64,000 nucleotides of DNA from NCBI RefSeq assembly GCF_003399645.1, contig NZ_NBXD01000007.1, forward strand, positions 62,001-126,000. The letters are read 5' to 3'. The notes beneath the pieces are model-generated. The model saw only the letters and a program-made list of their open reading frames with translations, was not told the origin of the DNA and searched no databases. Of this stretch, positions 24,941 to 32,643 are shown piece after piece; position 1 is the stretch's first letter, and every line of letters begins with the position of its first letter. The stretch comes from Subtercola boreus. GTDB lineage: Bacteria > Actinomycetota > Actinomycetes > Actinomycetales > Microbacteriaceae. Made by a program: the position numbers and the translations under genes.

Positions 24941-27046
24941 CTACTCCGGGAGCCGGTCGGGGTTCGCGATCGCGGCAGGTGCGGCCGCGGCATCCGTTCG
25001 TTCCCTGTCGGCTACGAGCTGGGCATCCACATACTTCTTGAGTTTCGCGCGGCGTCGGCGACGCGTGAACTCGCCGATCGCTGCGGCGAACACGAGAACG
25101 ACGATGATGACGACCGCCCAGATCGCGTAACGGTTGTACTCGCTCGTCACCGCCGCCTGCGGCACGATGGCGTTGCTCGACAGGGCAACCGGGTCGGCGA
25201 GTCCCGGCTGGGCGATGATGACGTCGCCCGACAGGCCGAACCAGGCGCCCGGGTTGCTGACCGCATAGTCGGCGGCCTGTCGCTGCAGCTGCTCTGTCGC
25301 ACTGCTGGTCGACCCGTCGGGGGCCCAGCCGCCGAGCATCACGATGTTGCGGCCGCTGGACTCGAACGACTCCAGGGCGGCAAAGGGAGAGGTCGACCCG
25401 ACGCCGAAGCTCACCGCAGACGAGTCGATCGCTTTGAACGAGTCGAGCCGCAGGGGCGCCTTCAGCGACGACGAGTCGTCTGTTGTGGCCCCGACGATGA
25501 GCCCGGGCTGGGACGAGCCGGCGAAGTCTGCGGCCGACATGACCGTCACAGCGAGCTGGATGCTCGAGTTGCGCTGCAGAGAGGCGACGAGGTCACCGGC
25601 CGCCGCCACTGCTGCCGAGTCCGCCAGCCCGGCGCCGAACGCGACGGGAAGCGTGCCGCCGAGCGCCTGGGGAAAGCGCTGGAACCCGGCGTCGAGGCTC
25701 TGCCCCCGCGTCGCGGTGACGGTGGAGGCCTTGTTGTCGACGAACAGCTCGATCGGAATCGACCGCAGTGTCGACGAGCACTCGCCCGTGACCGATTCGG
25801 CGCTGAGCGAGACGCGCAGGGCATTGGATGCCGTCAGCCGGGTGGCCGCGACCGGCAGCGTCACGTCGAACGCGGGTGTGTGGCCGAGAACGCTCGACCC
25901 AATGAGGTAGCTGTTCCAGTACACGTTCATAGTCGCGGTGACGGTGTCGGGAATGTCGGAGTGCATGCCGAGGAGGTGCACGCTCGCCTCGCTGACCGGC
26001 CCGCCGAACGCGGACTGGTCGACGTTCACCACAGAACCGGTCTGCCCGTAGCCGGACAGCGAGAGTTCGTTGCCGGCCCCGAGGCTCTGCAGGGACTGCA
26101 CGAGGTTCGCCGGCACCTGGCCGGTCTGGGTCAGCCCCGAAACGTCGCCGGCATCTGCCAGCGCGAGGTAGTCGCTGCCGAGCGCGGCTCCCGCTGCGGC
26201 GAGCTCGGCCTCCGGGCCCGAGATGGTGAGCGTGGGTACGCCCGCGGCTCCGGTGGAGAGCTGGGTCGTGACGGTGTCTCCGGATGCGACGATGGCCACG
26301 ACGCGCCCGCGTTCGGGCTCGACACGTGTTGCGCTCCCGGTGTCGCCGGCCGTGCTGAGAGTGATCGCGACGCTCGAGGGGAAGGCGTGCGCCAGCGACC
26401 CCACAGCGGCAAGGCCGGCCTGTTTGAGGGCGGCTGTAGGAGCATCCGGAACCACCACGGAGACGGCATTCAGGGCGGGGGAGAAGAAATCGCCTACGGT
26501 CGTCGGAGCGGTGGCCTCACCCGTCACGGCCACGGTCACGGCGCTGAGGGAGACGGTGGCACCCGACGGTAGCAGGCAGGCAGCGTTGCCGGTCGACGAC
26601 GAGGTCGGGGTAGCGGGGAGGTACGTGAACCCAATGGCGACCTGGCCGTCGACGACGTCGGAGGCCGAGAGCGGGATGCTCACCGCGGCTGGCGCGGTCG
26701 GGTCGATGCTCTGGCGCACCTCGCCCTTGACGCTGACCTGCACTGAACCGGGTATGCCCGTCGAACTCGGAGTCTGCGGGGCGAGTGTCGCGGAGGCGCT
26801 CGCGGGGGAGAGGCCCGCGGGGATGTTCACCGTGACGAACACGGGAGCCGAGTCATCGGTGATCGTGTCGATCGCCGGCGCCGAGAGGGTACCGGGTGCA
26901 TCGGTGACCTGCCGGGCCTGCTGCGCCTGCGTGGTCACTGCGTGGGTGGTCTGCGCCGCGCTCGCCGCCAGGGGTGCTGACATCAGCACGGCTACGGCCC
27001 CCGTCAGGGTGAGTGCTCGCAGAGTCCAGGGAGAGAAGACGCTCAT
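24941..27046 (-). CDS. BcsB-like exopolysaccharide synthase accessory protein
   Basis: 701 residues from ATG 27046 ('MSVFSPWTLRAL'), the start that opens a normal signal peptide ending 'APLAASAAQ'; the frame runs back to 27097. A long extracytoplasmic region shows the BcsB layout: beta-rich jelly-roll and flavodoxin-like parts with 'ATMNVYWNSYLIGSSVLG', 'RLTASNALRVSL', 'SIPIELFVDNKAS' and 'RNIVMLGGWAPDG'. One C-terminal helix ('YAIWAVVIIVVLVFAAAIG') is followed by a basic cytosolic tail. In cellulose systems BcsB guides the polymer from BcsA through the periplasm. Here, in a Gram-positive, it would sit outside the membrane and pair with the MshEN-GT2 synthase. First gene of the operon. Confidence 0.8.
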   Translation of the reverse strand: MSVFSPWTLRALTLTGAVAVLMSAPLAASAAQTTHAVTTQAQQARQVTDAPGTLSAPAIDTITDDSAPVFVTVNIPAGLSPASASATLAPQTPSSTGIPGSVQVSVKGEVRQSIDPTAPAAVSIPLSASDVVDGQVAIGFTYLPATPTSSSTGNAACLLPSGATVSLSAVTVAVTGEATAPTTVGDFFSPALNAVSVVVPDAPTAALKQAGLAAVGSLAHAFPSSVAITLSTAGDTGSATRVEPERGRVVAIVASGDTVTTQLSTGAAGVPTLTISGPEAELAAAGAALGSDYLALADAGDVSGLTQTGQVPANLVQSLQSLGAGNELSLSGYGQTGSVVNVDQSAFGGPVSEASVHLLGMHSDIPDTVTATMNVYWNSYLIGSSVLGHTPAFDVTLPVAATRLTASNALRVSLSAESVTGECSSTLRSIPIELFVDNKASTVTATRGQSLDAGFQRFPQALGGTLPVAFGAGLADSAAVAAAGDLVASLQRNSSIQLAVTVMSAADFAGSSQPGLIVGATTDDSSSLKAPLRLDSFKAIDSSAVSFGVGSTSPFAALESFESSGRNIVMLGGWAPDGSTSSATEQLQRQAADYAVSNPGAWFGLSGDVIIAQPGLADPVALSSNAIVPQAAVTSEYNRYAIWAVVIIVVLVFAAAIGEFTRRRRRAKLKKYVDAQLVADRERTDAAAAPAAIANPDRLPE

Positions 27047-27241
27047 TGACCATCCGATAGAAAAGGCGCCACGGGGGCGCCACGCTGACAAGTTCACTGC
27101 ATTACGAGGGTGATTGCGTCGACGGGCGGGCGGGGTGTAGATGTTGCCACCGCCGTCAGTGCGATCCTAGGGGAAATCTCAGCCCGCTGTGCCCCGTTCG
27201 CGGGTCAGTCGCCCTCGGTGCAGCCCCGGCCCCCGCGCGTC

Positions 27242-27287
27242 TTGCGCAAAAGCACCCACCGGGCAGCGTGTGCGTGCTTCTGCGCAA
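27242..27287. repeat. Dispersed palindromic repeat, copy 3 (degenerate)
   Basis: Arms TTGCGCAAAAGCACCCA (27242-27258) and its complement with two mismatches (27271-27287). It lies between two divergent genes, 14 bases before the GTG at 27302, where a terminator would make no sense for either. This supports a mobile or REP-like origin rather than a terminator role. The rest of 27047-27241 must hold the EPS operon promoter, but I cannot define it. Confidence 0.7.
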
Positions 27288-27301
27288 AATAGACTGGCTG
27301 C

Positions 27302-27916
27302 GTGAACACCAGGCCGGCCCGCGTCATCCGTGGGCTGGCGGCTGCGCTCTTCGCGGTGTTCGTCGCATCGTTCTCCCACGTCGCGGGCGGCGGCACCGCA
27401 CCCGGAACCGTCGGTCTCGTGCTGGCGCTGGCGTTCTCCGCGGTGGTGTGCGTCGGGCTTGCGGGAAAGTCGCTCTCGATCATCCGGTTGTCGGCGTCTG
27501 TTGCCCTGAGCCAGCTCGTGCTGCATGCGCTGTTCAGTGTGGGTGCGAACGCGGGTGACGCAACACTCACGGTGAGCGGGATGGGGCACCACGGCTCCAT
27601 GCTCGTCTCGATCTCCGAAGGCACGGCTGCCGCAGCCGCGACGTTCTGCTCGTGGATGTGGGTCGCCCACGTACTCGCGGCCGTCGTGACGGTTCTCGCC
27701 CTGCGACGCGGCGAAGGCGCGTTCTGGGGCCTGGTGAGTCTCGCCGGCCGGCGGTTCACGCGGCTGGTGCGGCCTCTGTTCGTCGAACCGCGACCCGTAC
27801 TGCGGCCCGATCGCAGCCGGTTCTCGCTCGAACCCGATCACCCTCGTGACCTGGGAATCTTTCTCGGAAGGCTGCGTCATCGCGGCCCTCCCGTGTGTGT
27901 GCGAATCGCGAGCTGA
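27302..27916 (+). CDS. Hypothetical membrane protein of a copper-handling cluster
   Basis: 204 residues from GTG 27302. Four hydrophobic segments lie within residues 8-145, with His-rich loops ('ASFSHVAGGG', 'GMGHHGSML'), followed by a basic cytosolic tail. It precedes the YcnI and CopC genes by 56 bases on the same strand. Membrane proteins of this shape are often found beside YcnI/CopC in actinobacteria, so a part in copper handling is inferred from the neighbourhood and the His residues. The exact family is not recognised. Confidence 0.65.
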   Translation: MNTRPARVIRGLAAALFAVFVASFSHVAGGGTAPGTVGLVLALAFSAVVCVGLAGKSLSIIRLSASVALSQLVLHALFSVGANAGDATLTVSGMGHHGSMLVSISEGTAAAAATFCSWMWVAHVLAAVVTVLALRRGEGAFWGLVSLAGRRFTRLVRPLFVEPRPVLRPDRSRFSLEPDHPRDLGIFLGRLRHRGPPVCVRIAS

Positions 27917-27972
27917 CTCCCCACACACACGAAGCACGGCCGGGCCACCCCGGCCGAGAGAAGGAACACCCC

Positions 27973-28761
27973 ATGAAGAAGAGCACGATCGCGCGCGCCG
28001 CCGCATCGTCGGGCATCGCCCTCGCCCTCACCCTCGCAGCCCCCCTGGCCGCCAGCGCCCATGTGCATGTCGACCCCGACCGGGCTGCCCCCGGTTCGTA
28101 CTCCACCCTCACGTTCAAGGTTCCCACCGAGAGCGCAACCGCCAGCACCGTCAGGCTCGAGGTCGACCTCCCCACCGACACCCCCTTCGGCAGCGTCTCG
28201 TACCAACCGGTCGCAGGCTGGTCGGTGCAGGTCGTCGAGGGTACCCTCGCAACCCCCGTCACCACCGATGACAGCACGGTCACCGAGGCTCCCACACAGA
28301 TCATCTGGACAGCGGATGCGGCCACCGCGGGCGCGGCGACCGGTATCGCCCCGGGCCAGTTCGAGCTGTTCTCGATCTCGGCCGGACCCATTCCCGACAC
28401 CGGGAGCATCGCGCTGCCGACCCACCAGACCTATTCCGACGGGTCGGTGGTGGACTGGGTGGATGCCCCGCTCGCCTCGGGTGCAGAGCCCGAGCACCCG
28501 GCTCCGGTGCTCTACATCACGGATGCGCCGCCGGTCAGCGAGGAGGGCGCTGCGGGCACTTCGGGCACTGCGACCGTCTCTCCGGGCGCAGGTTCCGACT
28601 CGTCTGGCGGAGCGGTCGTGACCCAGGGAACGGCGGTGGTGGACTCATCGAGCAGCACGGTTTCTGTCATCGTCGCGATCGCCGCCCTCGTGCTGGCTGC
28701 GATCGCCCTCGTCGTGTCGGTCGTGGCCGTGACCCGTCGTTCAGGGCAGGGGCGCGCATGA
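27973..28761 (+). CDS. YcnI-family (DUF1775) copper-binding protein
   Basis: 262 residues from ATG 27973, preceded by AAGGA at 7 bases. A signal peptide ends 'APLAASA' and the mature protein would begin with His ('HVHVDPDRAAPG'), the histidine that coordinates copper in YcnI proteins together with a nearby Glu. The domain continues with 'STLTFKVPTESATASTVRLEV' and 'GWSVQVV'. A Ser/Gly/Thr linker leads to one C-terminal helix ('VIVAIAALVLAAIALVVSVVAV') and 'RR', so it stays anchored at the outer face of the membrane. The stop overlaps the start of the CopC gene (ATGA). Confidence 0.9.
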   Translation: MKKSTIARAAASSGIALALTLAAPLAASAHVHVDPDRAAPGSYSTLTFKVPTESATASTVRLEVDLPTDTPFGSVSYQPVAGWSVQVVEGTLATPVTTDDSTVTEAPTQIIWTADAATAGAATGIAPGQFELFSISAGPIPDTGSIALPTHQTYSDGSVVDWVDAPLASGAEPEHPAPVLYITDAPPVSEEGAAGTSGTATVSPGAGSDSSGGAVVTQGTAVVDSSSSTVSVIVAIAALVLAAIALVVSVVAVTRRSGQGRA

Positions 28762-29474
28762 GTCGCCTCCTCGGTACCTCGAAGCGGCGGCGGATGATCG
28801 GCGCCGCGACGGTCGTCATCGTGGCAGCGGCGCTCGCGCTGGTGCCGGCGAGTACCGCGAGCGCCCACGACTACCTCGTCTCGAGTTCTCCGGCCGCCGG
28901 TTCCACCGTCACGTCAGCGCCCTCCGAGGTCAGCCTGACCTTCAACGACCTCGTGCTCGATCTCTCACACGACAGTTCGTCGGCGATCGTCGAGGTGACA
29001 GGGCCGGATGCCTTGACCACCCATTTCGAGACGGGCTGTGCGAGCATCCTGAGTCACACTGTGAGCGCGCCGACCGCTCCCGGCGGGCCGGGAGACTACG
29101 TGGTGAGCTGGCAGATCGTGTCGTCTGACGGGCATCCCGTGAGCAGTTCGCTGACGTTCCATTACGCCCCGGCGGCGGGCACGGTCGCGGCGGCCGGAAG
29201 TGCGACCGCACCCGCCTGCGGGCGAGCCGGGGCGACCGGGCCGGGGGTGATTCCGGCCGACGGAACGAGTGCCGGCGACGGTGCGGCCGGCTGGGTCATC
29301 CTCGGCGTCGCGGGCGGCATCGTGCTGCTCGCGGTCATTGCGGGGGCCATCGTTCTGGTGCTTTCAGGCCGGCGCAGAGTCGGTGGGAAAGTTGCGCAAA
29401 AAAGATCTGAATCCGGGCAATCCGGTTTGCCCGGGGTTCCGAATGATGATTGTAGAGCCACACACGACTTCTAA
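28758..29474 (+). CDS. CopC-domain copper-resistance protein
   Basis: 238 residues from ATG 28758. A signal peptide ends 'ASTASA' and the mature chain begins 'HDYLVSSSPAAGSTV', typical of CopC with an N-terminal copper-binding His. The second conserved block is 'VVSWQIVSSDGHPVSSSLTF', whose DGH is the other copper site. A linker and a single helix ('GWVILGVAGGIVLLAVIAGAIVLVL') end in basic residues. Translationally coupled to YcnI. The last 25 codons contain strong inverted repeats, and the C-terminal tail may not be conserved. No CopD is adjacent. Confidence 0.88.
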   Translation: MSRLLGTSKRRRMIGAATVVIVAAALALVPASTASAHDYLVSSSPAAGSTVTSAPSEVSLTFNDLVLDLSHDSSSAIVEVTGPDALTTHFETGCASILSHTVSAPTAPGGPGDYVVSWQIVSSDGHPVSSSLTFHYAPAAGTVAAAGSATAPACGRAGATGPGVIPADGTSAGDGAAGWVILGVAGGIVLLAVIAGAIVLVLSGRRRVGGKVAQKRSESGQSGLPGVPNDDCRATHDF

Positions 29475-29556
29475 CTGCGATGGAAGTCGTGGCTCCACAT
29501 ATCCAGAAGCCAAGCGTTTTCTGCGGTCGACACCCCTCACCGCAGAGGGCGCTTGG
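29412..29556 (+). terminator. Three consecutive stem-loops at the end of the copper operon
   Basis: Stem 1: CCGGGCAA/TTGCCCGG at 29413-29434, inside the end of copC. Stem 2: 29455-29471 with 29483-29495 (13 bp with a 4-base bulge), spanning the stop codon. Stem 3: CCAAGCG...CGCTTGG at 29510-29556, enclosing CTGCGG...CCGCAG and followed by TTTCGTT. Stem 3 looks like a factor-independent terminator. The row of three is more elaborate than usual and might be a regulatory RNA. Confidence 0.5.
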
Positions 29557-29610
29557 TTTCGTTAACGGCCCGTTGCTCGGCCGGATACCCGACGCGCTCT
29601 TGCGGAACAA

Positions 29611-29626
29611 TCGAACATATGTTCGA
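29611..29626. promoter_or_regulatory. LexA (SOS) box
   Basis: TCGAACATATGTTCGA is a perfect 16-base palindrome that matches the actinobacterial LexA consensus TCGAAC-N4-GTTCGA exactly. It ends 8 bases before the ATG of the Rv2578c-like radical SAM gene, so bound LexA would cover the promoter or start region. The M. tuberculosis orthologue is also reported as LexA-controlled. Confidence 0.88.
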
Positions 29627-29634
29627 CTGTCTGC

Positions 29635-30768
29635 ATGCGATGGAACGGTCAGCAACTCGACACCCGAGACGATTCCGCGCTGCCCGGGCTCGCCCGCCTG
29701 AGCAACCTGGTGCGCTCGGTCACGACTCCCGAATTCGCGGGCATCACCTTTCACGAGGTTCTGGCGAAGTCGGCGATCAACCATGTGCCGGGGGCGAGCA
29801 CGATGCCGTTCAGCTACACGATCAATCCCTACCGGGGCTGTTCCCACGCCTGCACGTACTGCTTCGCGCGGCCGACGCACACCTACCTCGAGCTCGACTC
29901 GGGCGCCGACTTCGACAACCAGATCATCGTCAAGGTCAACGTCGCCGAGGTGCTCACGCGCGAGCTCGCGAAGCCCTCCTGGCAACGGATGCCTGTGGCC
30001 CTCGGCACGAACACCGACCCCTACCAGCGGGCTGAGGGGCGCTACCGGCTCATGCCCGGCATCATCGAGGCGCTCGCCGGTTCGAAGACGCCGTTCTCCA
30101 TCCTCACCAAGGGCACCCTGCTACGCCGCGACCTTCCGCTGCTCGTCGAAGCCGCCCGCACCGTGAGCGTCGACGTGGCGATGTCGATCGCCGTGTTCGA
30201 CGACGACCTGCAGCAATCGGTCGAGCACGGTACGCCCACCGCGAAGGCACGGCTGGCGACGGTGCGGGCGGTTCGGGATGCGGGGCTCGACTGCTCCGTC
30301 TTCATGATGCCGATCCTTCCCCACCTCACCGACACCACGACGCACCTCGACGATGCGCTCGCCCTCATAAAGGAGTCCGGCGCGACCAGCGTGCTGTACT
30401 CGGCTCTGCACCTGAGGCCGGGCGTCAAGCCCTGGTTCATGCAGTGGCTGGAGCGCGAACATCCTGAGCTTGTGGAGTCGTACCGGTCGATGTACTTCGG
30501 TGCCTCGACCTACGCGCCCAAGGAGTACCGGGCCTGGCTGGGCAGGCGCATCCGTCCGCTCATCGCGCGACACGGGCTCACCCGCGGGGAGGAAGACCCG
30601 TCGACCGGGGGCGTGAAGTCGAGCGCGCTCGGGTTGTTGCCGCTGATGGATGACGAGCGCACCTTCACCGCTCCCGGCGCGCCGACATTCCGGCGAACCG
30701 CAGGTGCCCGGGCGCCCGCGACCGGGCGAGCGGGTGCGGTCGCCGCTCTGCCGCCGACGCTCTTCTGA
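29635..30768 (+). CDS. Rv2578c-family radical SAM protein
   Basis: 377 residues from ATG 29635; the opening 'MRW' and 'ALPGLARLSNLVRSV' fit the family start. The 4Fe-4S/SAM cluster motif CxxxCxxC is C69-C73-C76 in 'GCSHACTYCFARPTH'. It continues with 'VALGTNTDPYQRAEG', 'ILTKGTLLRRDLP' and 'FMMPILPHLTD', as in SplB-related proteins. No intein is present, although some family members carry one. The biochemical reaction is not established; similarity to spore photoproduct lyase and the SOS box directly upstream suggest a DNA-damage role. The low-complexity Ala/Pro C-terminus is probably unstructured. Confidence 0.9.
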   Translation: MRWNGQQLDTRDDSALPGLARLSNLVRSVTTPEFAGITFHEVLAKSAINHVPGASTMPFSYTINPYRGCSHACTYCFARPTHTYLELDSGADFDNQIIVKVNVAEVLTRELAKPSWQRMPVALGTNTDPYQRAEGRYRLMPGIIEALAGSKTPFSILTKGTLLRRDLPLLVEAARTVSVDVAMSIAVFDDDLQQSVEHGTPTAKARLATVRAVRDAGLDCSVFMMPILPHLTDTTTHLDDALALIKESGATSVLYSALHLRPGVKPWFMQWLEREHPELVESYRSMYFGASTYAPKEYRAWLGRRIRPLIARHGLTRGEEDPSTGGVKSSALGLLPLMDDERTFTAPGAPTFRRTAGARAPATGRAGAVAALPPTLF

Positions 30769-30790
30769 CTGCTGCACCTAAGGTTGTCTG

Positions 30791-31408
30791 GTGGCAAAAC
30801 TCTACTTCCGGTACGGCGCGATGAACAGCGGCAAGAGCACGGCCCTGCTGCAGGCGGCCTACAACTACGAAGAGCGTGGGCACCACGTGCTGATCGCGAA
30901 GCCGTCCACCGACACCAAGGGCGAGCGCTCCATCATGTCTCGCCTGGGCGTCGTTCGCGACGTCGACTTCCTCGTGGGCCCCGACCAGAGCCTGCGCGAC
31001 GTCTTTCTGGCCGAGCGTGAGGCTGTGCGAGCATCCGGAGCCGGCGAGGTGAGCTGTCTTCTCGTCGACGAGGCGCAGTTCCTCACGGCGCGGCAGGTCG
31101 ACGACGCGCTGCGCATCGCCCTCATCGACGACGTGCCCGTGTTGGCCTACGGAATCCGCACCGACTTTCTCACCGCGGCCTTCCCGGGCAGCGGCCGGCT
31201 GCTCGAGGTGGCGCACAGCCTCGAAGAGTTGAAGACGATCTGCCGCTGTGGCCGGAAGGCCATCTTCAACCCGCGGAAGGTCAACGGCGCCTTCGTCTTC
31301 GACGGCGCCCAGGTCGCCATCGACGGCGACGAGGTCACCTACGAGGCCCTCTGCGGCCGCTGCTACCTCGAAGAGAGCGACGGCCAACTGAGCGCCGCCA
31401 CCGCCTAA
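30791..31408 (+). CDS. tdk: Thymidine kinase (type II)
   Basis: 205 residues from GTG 30791. P-loop 'YGAMNSGKST', the 'LVDEAQFL' Walker B/catalytic block, 'YGIRTDFLTAAFPGS' lasso region, and a zinc ribbon formed by 'CRCG' and 'CGRC' identify TK1-like thymidine kinase. It phosphorylates thymidine to dTMP in the salvage pathway. It follows the radical SAM gene by 22 bases and may share its transcript and therefore SOS control (inference). Two tandem hairpins downstream end the unit. Confidence 0.95.
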   Translation: MAKLYFRYGAMNSGKSTALLQAAYNYEERGHHVLIAKPSTDTKGERSIMSRLGVVRDVDFLVGPDQSLRDVFLAEREAVRASGAGEVSCLLVDEAQFLTARQVDDALRIALIDDVPVLAYGIRTDFLTAAFPGSGRLLEVAHSLEELKTICRCGRKAIFNPRKVNGAFVFDGAQVAIDGDEVTYEALCGRCYLEESDGQLSAATA

Positions 31409-31428
31409 CGATTCGTTCGCCGCGTACA

Positions 31429-31464
31429 TGAAAAGAAGGCCACCGGCAGGTGACCTTCTTTTCA
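31429..31464. terminator. Bidirectional terminator hairpin, copy 1 of a tandem pair
   Basis: Arms TGAAAAGAAGG and CCTTCTTTTCA (11 bp) plus inner CACC/GGTG around GGCA make a nearly perfect 36-base palindrome with A-rich and T-rich flanks in both directions. It begins 20 bases after the tdk stop. The surrounding 44-base unit (31428-31472) is repeated 55 bases later. Confidence 0.85.
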
Positions 31465-31483
31465 CTGTTCAACAAACCGTAAA

Positions 31484-31519
31484 TGAAAAGAAGGCCACCG
31501 GCAGGTGACCTTCTTTTCA
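31484..31519. terminator. Bidirectional terminator hairpin, copy 2 of a tandem pair
   Basis: Identical to the hairpin at 31429-31464, including the following CTGTTCA; only the 11 bases between units differ. It separates tdk (plus) from the tRNA-Pro and metallophosphoesterase genes (minus). An exact duplication of a terminator is most simply a recent local copying event. Confidence 0.85.
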
Positions 31520-31536
31520 CTGTTCAGCAAACACAG

Positions 31537-31610
31537 TCGGGGTAACAGGATTTGAACCTGCGACCTCGTCGTCCCGAACGACGCGCGCTACCAAGCTGCG
31601 CCATACCCCG
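31537..31610 (-). tRNA. tRNA-Pro (CGG)
   Basis: Read on the minus strand, a 74-base cloverleaf: acceptor CGGGGTA/TACCCCG with discriminator A, anticodon stem CGTCG/CGACG around loop TTCGGGA (anticodon CGG), and T-arm with GGTTCAAATCC. CCA is not encoded. It decodes CCG, a frequent Pro codon in this high-GC genome. Confidence 0.96.
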
Positions 31611-31667
31611 ATCTTCGTTCTCACCGGCGTGAACCGGCTTGAACAACCTACCCAGAATAGCCGACTT

Positions 31668-32636
31668 TCAGCTCGCGGGTACCAGTGTCAGCAGCGTCGC
31701 CTCGGGTAGGCAGGCGAACCGCACAGGGGCATAGATGGAGGTGCCGAGCCCCGCCGAAACGTGCAGGAACGCCACGCGCGCCCCGCGCCGCCACGTGCTG
31801 AGGCCCTTCACCTGGGTGCGGGGAATGTCGCAGTTCGTCACGAGCGCCCCATATCCCGGCACGCAGACCTGCCCGCCGTGGGTGTGCCCCGCGAAGATGA
31901 GCTGGGCGCCGTTCGTCACGAACGAGTTCAGGATGCGCTGGTACGGTGCGTGGGCCACCCCGATCGAAAGCGTCGTGCGCCGTCCGTTCGACCCGCTGCC
32001 GGGAACCGTGTCGTCGCTGCTCTCCGACCGCAGCTCGTCGAGTGCGCTCGAAACGGTCTCGAGCTCGTCGTAGCGTCTGTGCGGGTCGTCGACTCCGAAG
32101 AACTCGATCTGCGTACCGTTCACCTCGAAGGTGATCGCGCCGTTGTCGATGTCCTTCCACCCGAGCGACGAGAACAGCGCGTGCTCGCGATCGATGTCGA
32201 GTTTCTCGGCGACGACAGGGTTGTTCGTCGGCCCGAGGAAGTAGCGCAGCGGGTTGCGGAACGAGGGCGCCCAGTAGTCGTTCGACCCGTTCACGAAGAC
32301 ACCCGGAACGCCGCGGAAGGGCTCGAGCGTGTGCTCCAGCGACTCGAACGCGTCCCGGTGACCGACGTTGTCGCCGGTGTCGACGATGAGATCGGGCTTC
32401 AGCCGTGCGAGAGCCCTGACCCAACGCTGTTTGCGGTGCTGGAACGGTGCGAGGTGCATGTCGGAGAGGTGCAGCACGGTGATCGGCGTGGCCCCGGCGG
32501 GAAGCACGGGCACGCTCACCCGCCGCAGCGTGAACAGCTTGCGCTCCACCAGGGTGCCCCACGCGAGGGCTCCTGCCCCCGCGGCGGCCGTGGCCGCGAG
32601 GGTCGTCCAGACGGCACGTGACGTGCTGGTGCTCAC
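31668..32636 (-). CDS. Membrane-anchored metallophosphoesterase (Rv3683-like)
   Basis: 322 residues from 32636. One N-terminal hydrophobic helix is followed by a calcineurin-like phosphoesterase domain: 'LHLSDMHLAPF' (D-x-H), 'VDTGDNVGH' (GDN), 'VNGSNDYW' (GN[H/D] variant), and 'FAGHTHGGQV' (GHTHGGQ). These supply the two-metal centre. Family members act on phosphoesters of lipids or nucleotides; the substrate is unknown. It starts 7 bases after the class A PBP gene ends, and the same PonA2-phosphoesterase pairing exists in mycobacteria, hinting at an envelope role. Confidence 0.9.
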   Translation of the reverse strand: MSTSTSRAVWTTLAATAAAGAGALAWGTLVERKLFTLRRVSVPVLPAGATPITVLHLSDMHLAPFQHRKQRWVRALARLKPDLIVDTGDNVGHRDAFESLEHTLEPFRGVPGVFVNGSNDYWAPSFRNPLRYFLGPTNNPVVAEKLDIDREHALFSSLGWKDIDNGAITFEVNGTQIEFFGVDDPHRRYDELETVSSALDELRSESSDDTVPGSGSNGRRTTLSIGVAHAPYQRILNSFVTNGAQLIFAGHTHGGQVCVPGYGALVTNCDIPRTQVKGLSTWRRGARVAFLHVSAGLGTSIYAPVRFACLPEATLLTLVPAS

Positions 32637-32643
32637 TCGCGCC

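Noticed and set aside
23780-26572. A 930-codon open frame on the plus strand
   Set aside because: It is antisense to the GT-C and BcsB-like genes and has the Arg/Gly/His/Asp-rich composition expected of a mirror frame in high-GC DNA.
31428-31527. Short CRISPR array
   Set aside because: Only two units, each internally palindromic over its whole length with T- and A-rich flanks; these are duplicated terminators, and no cas genes are present.
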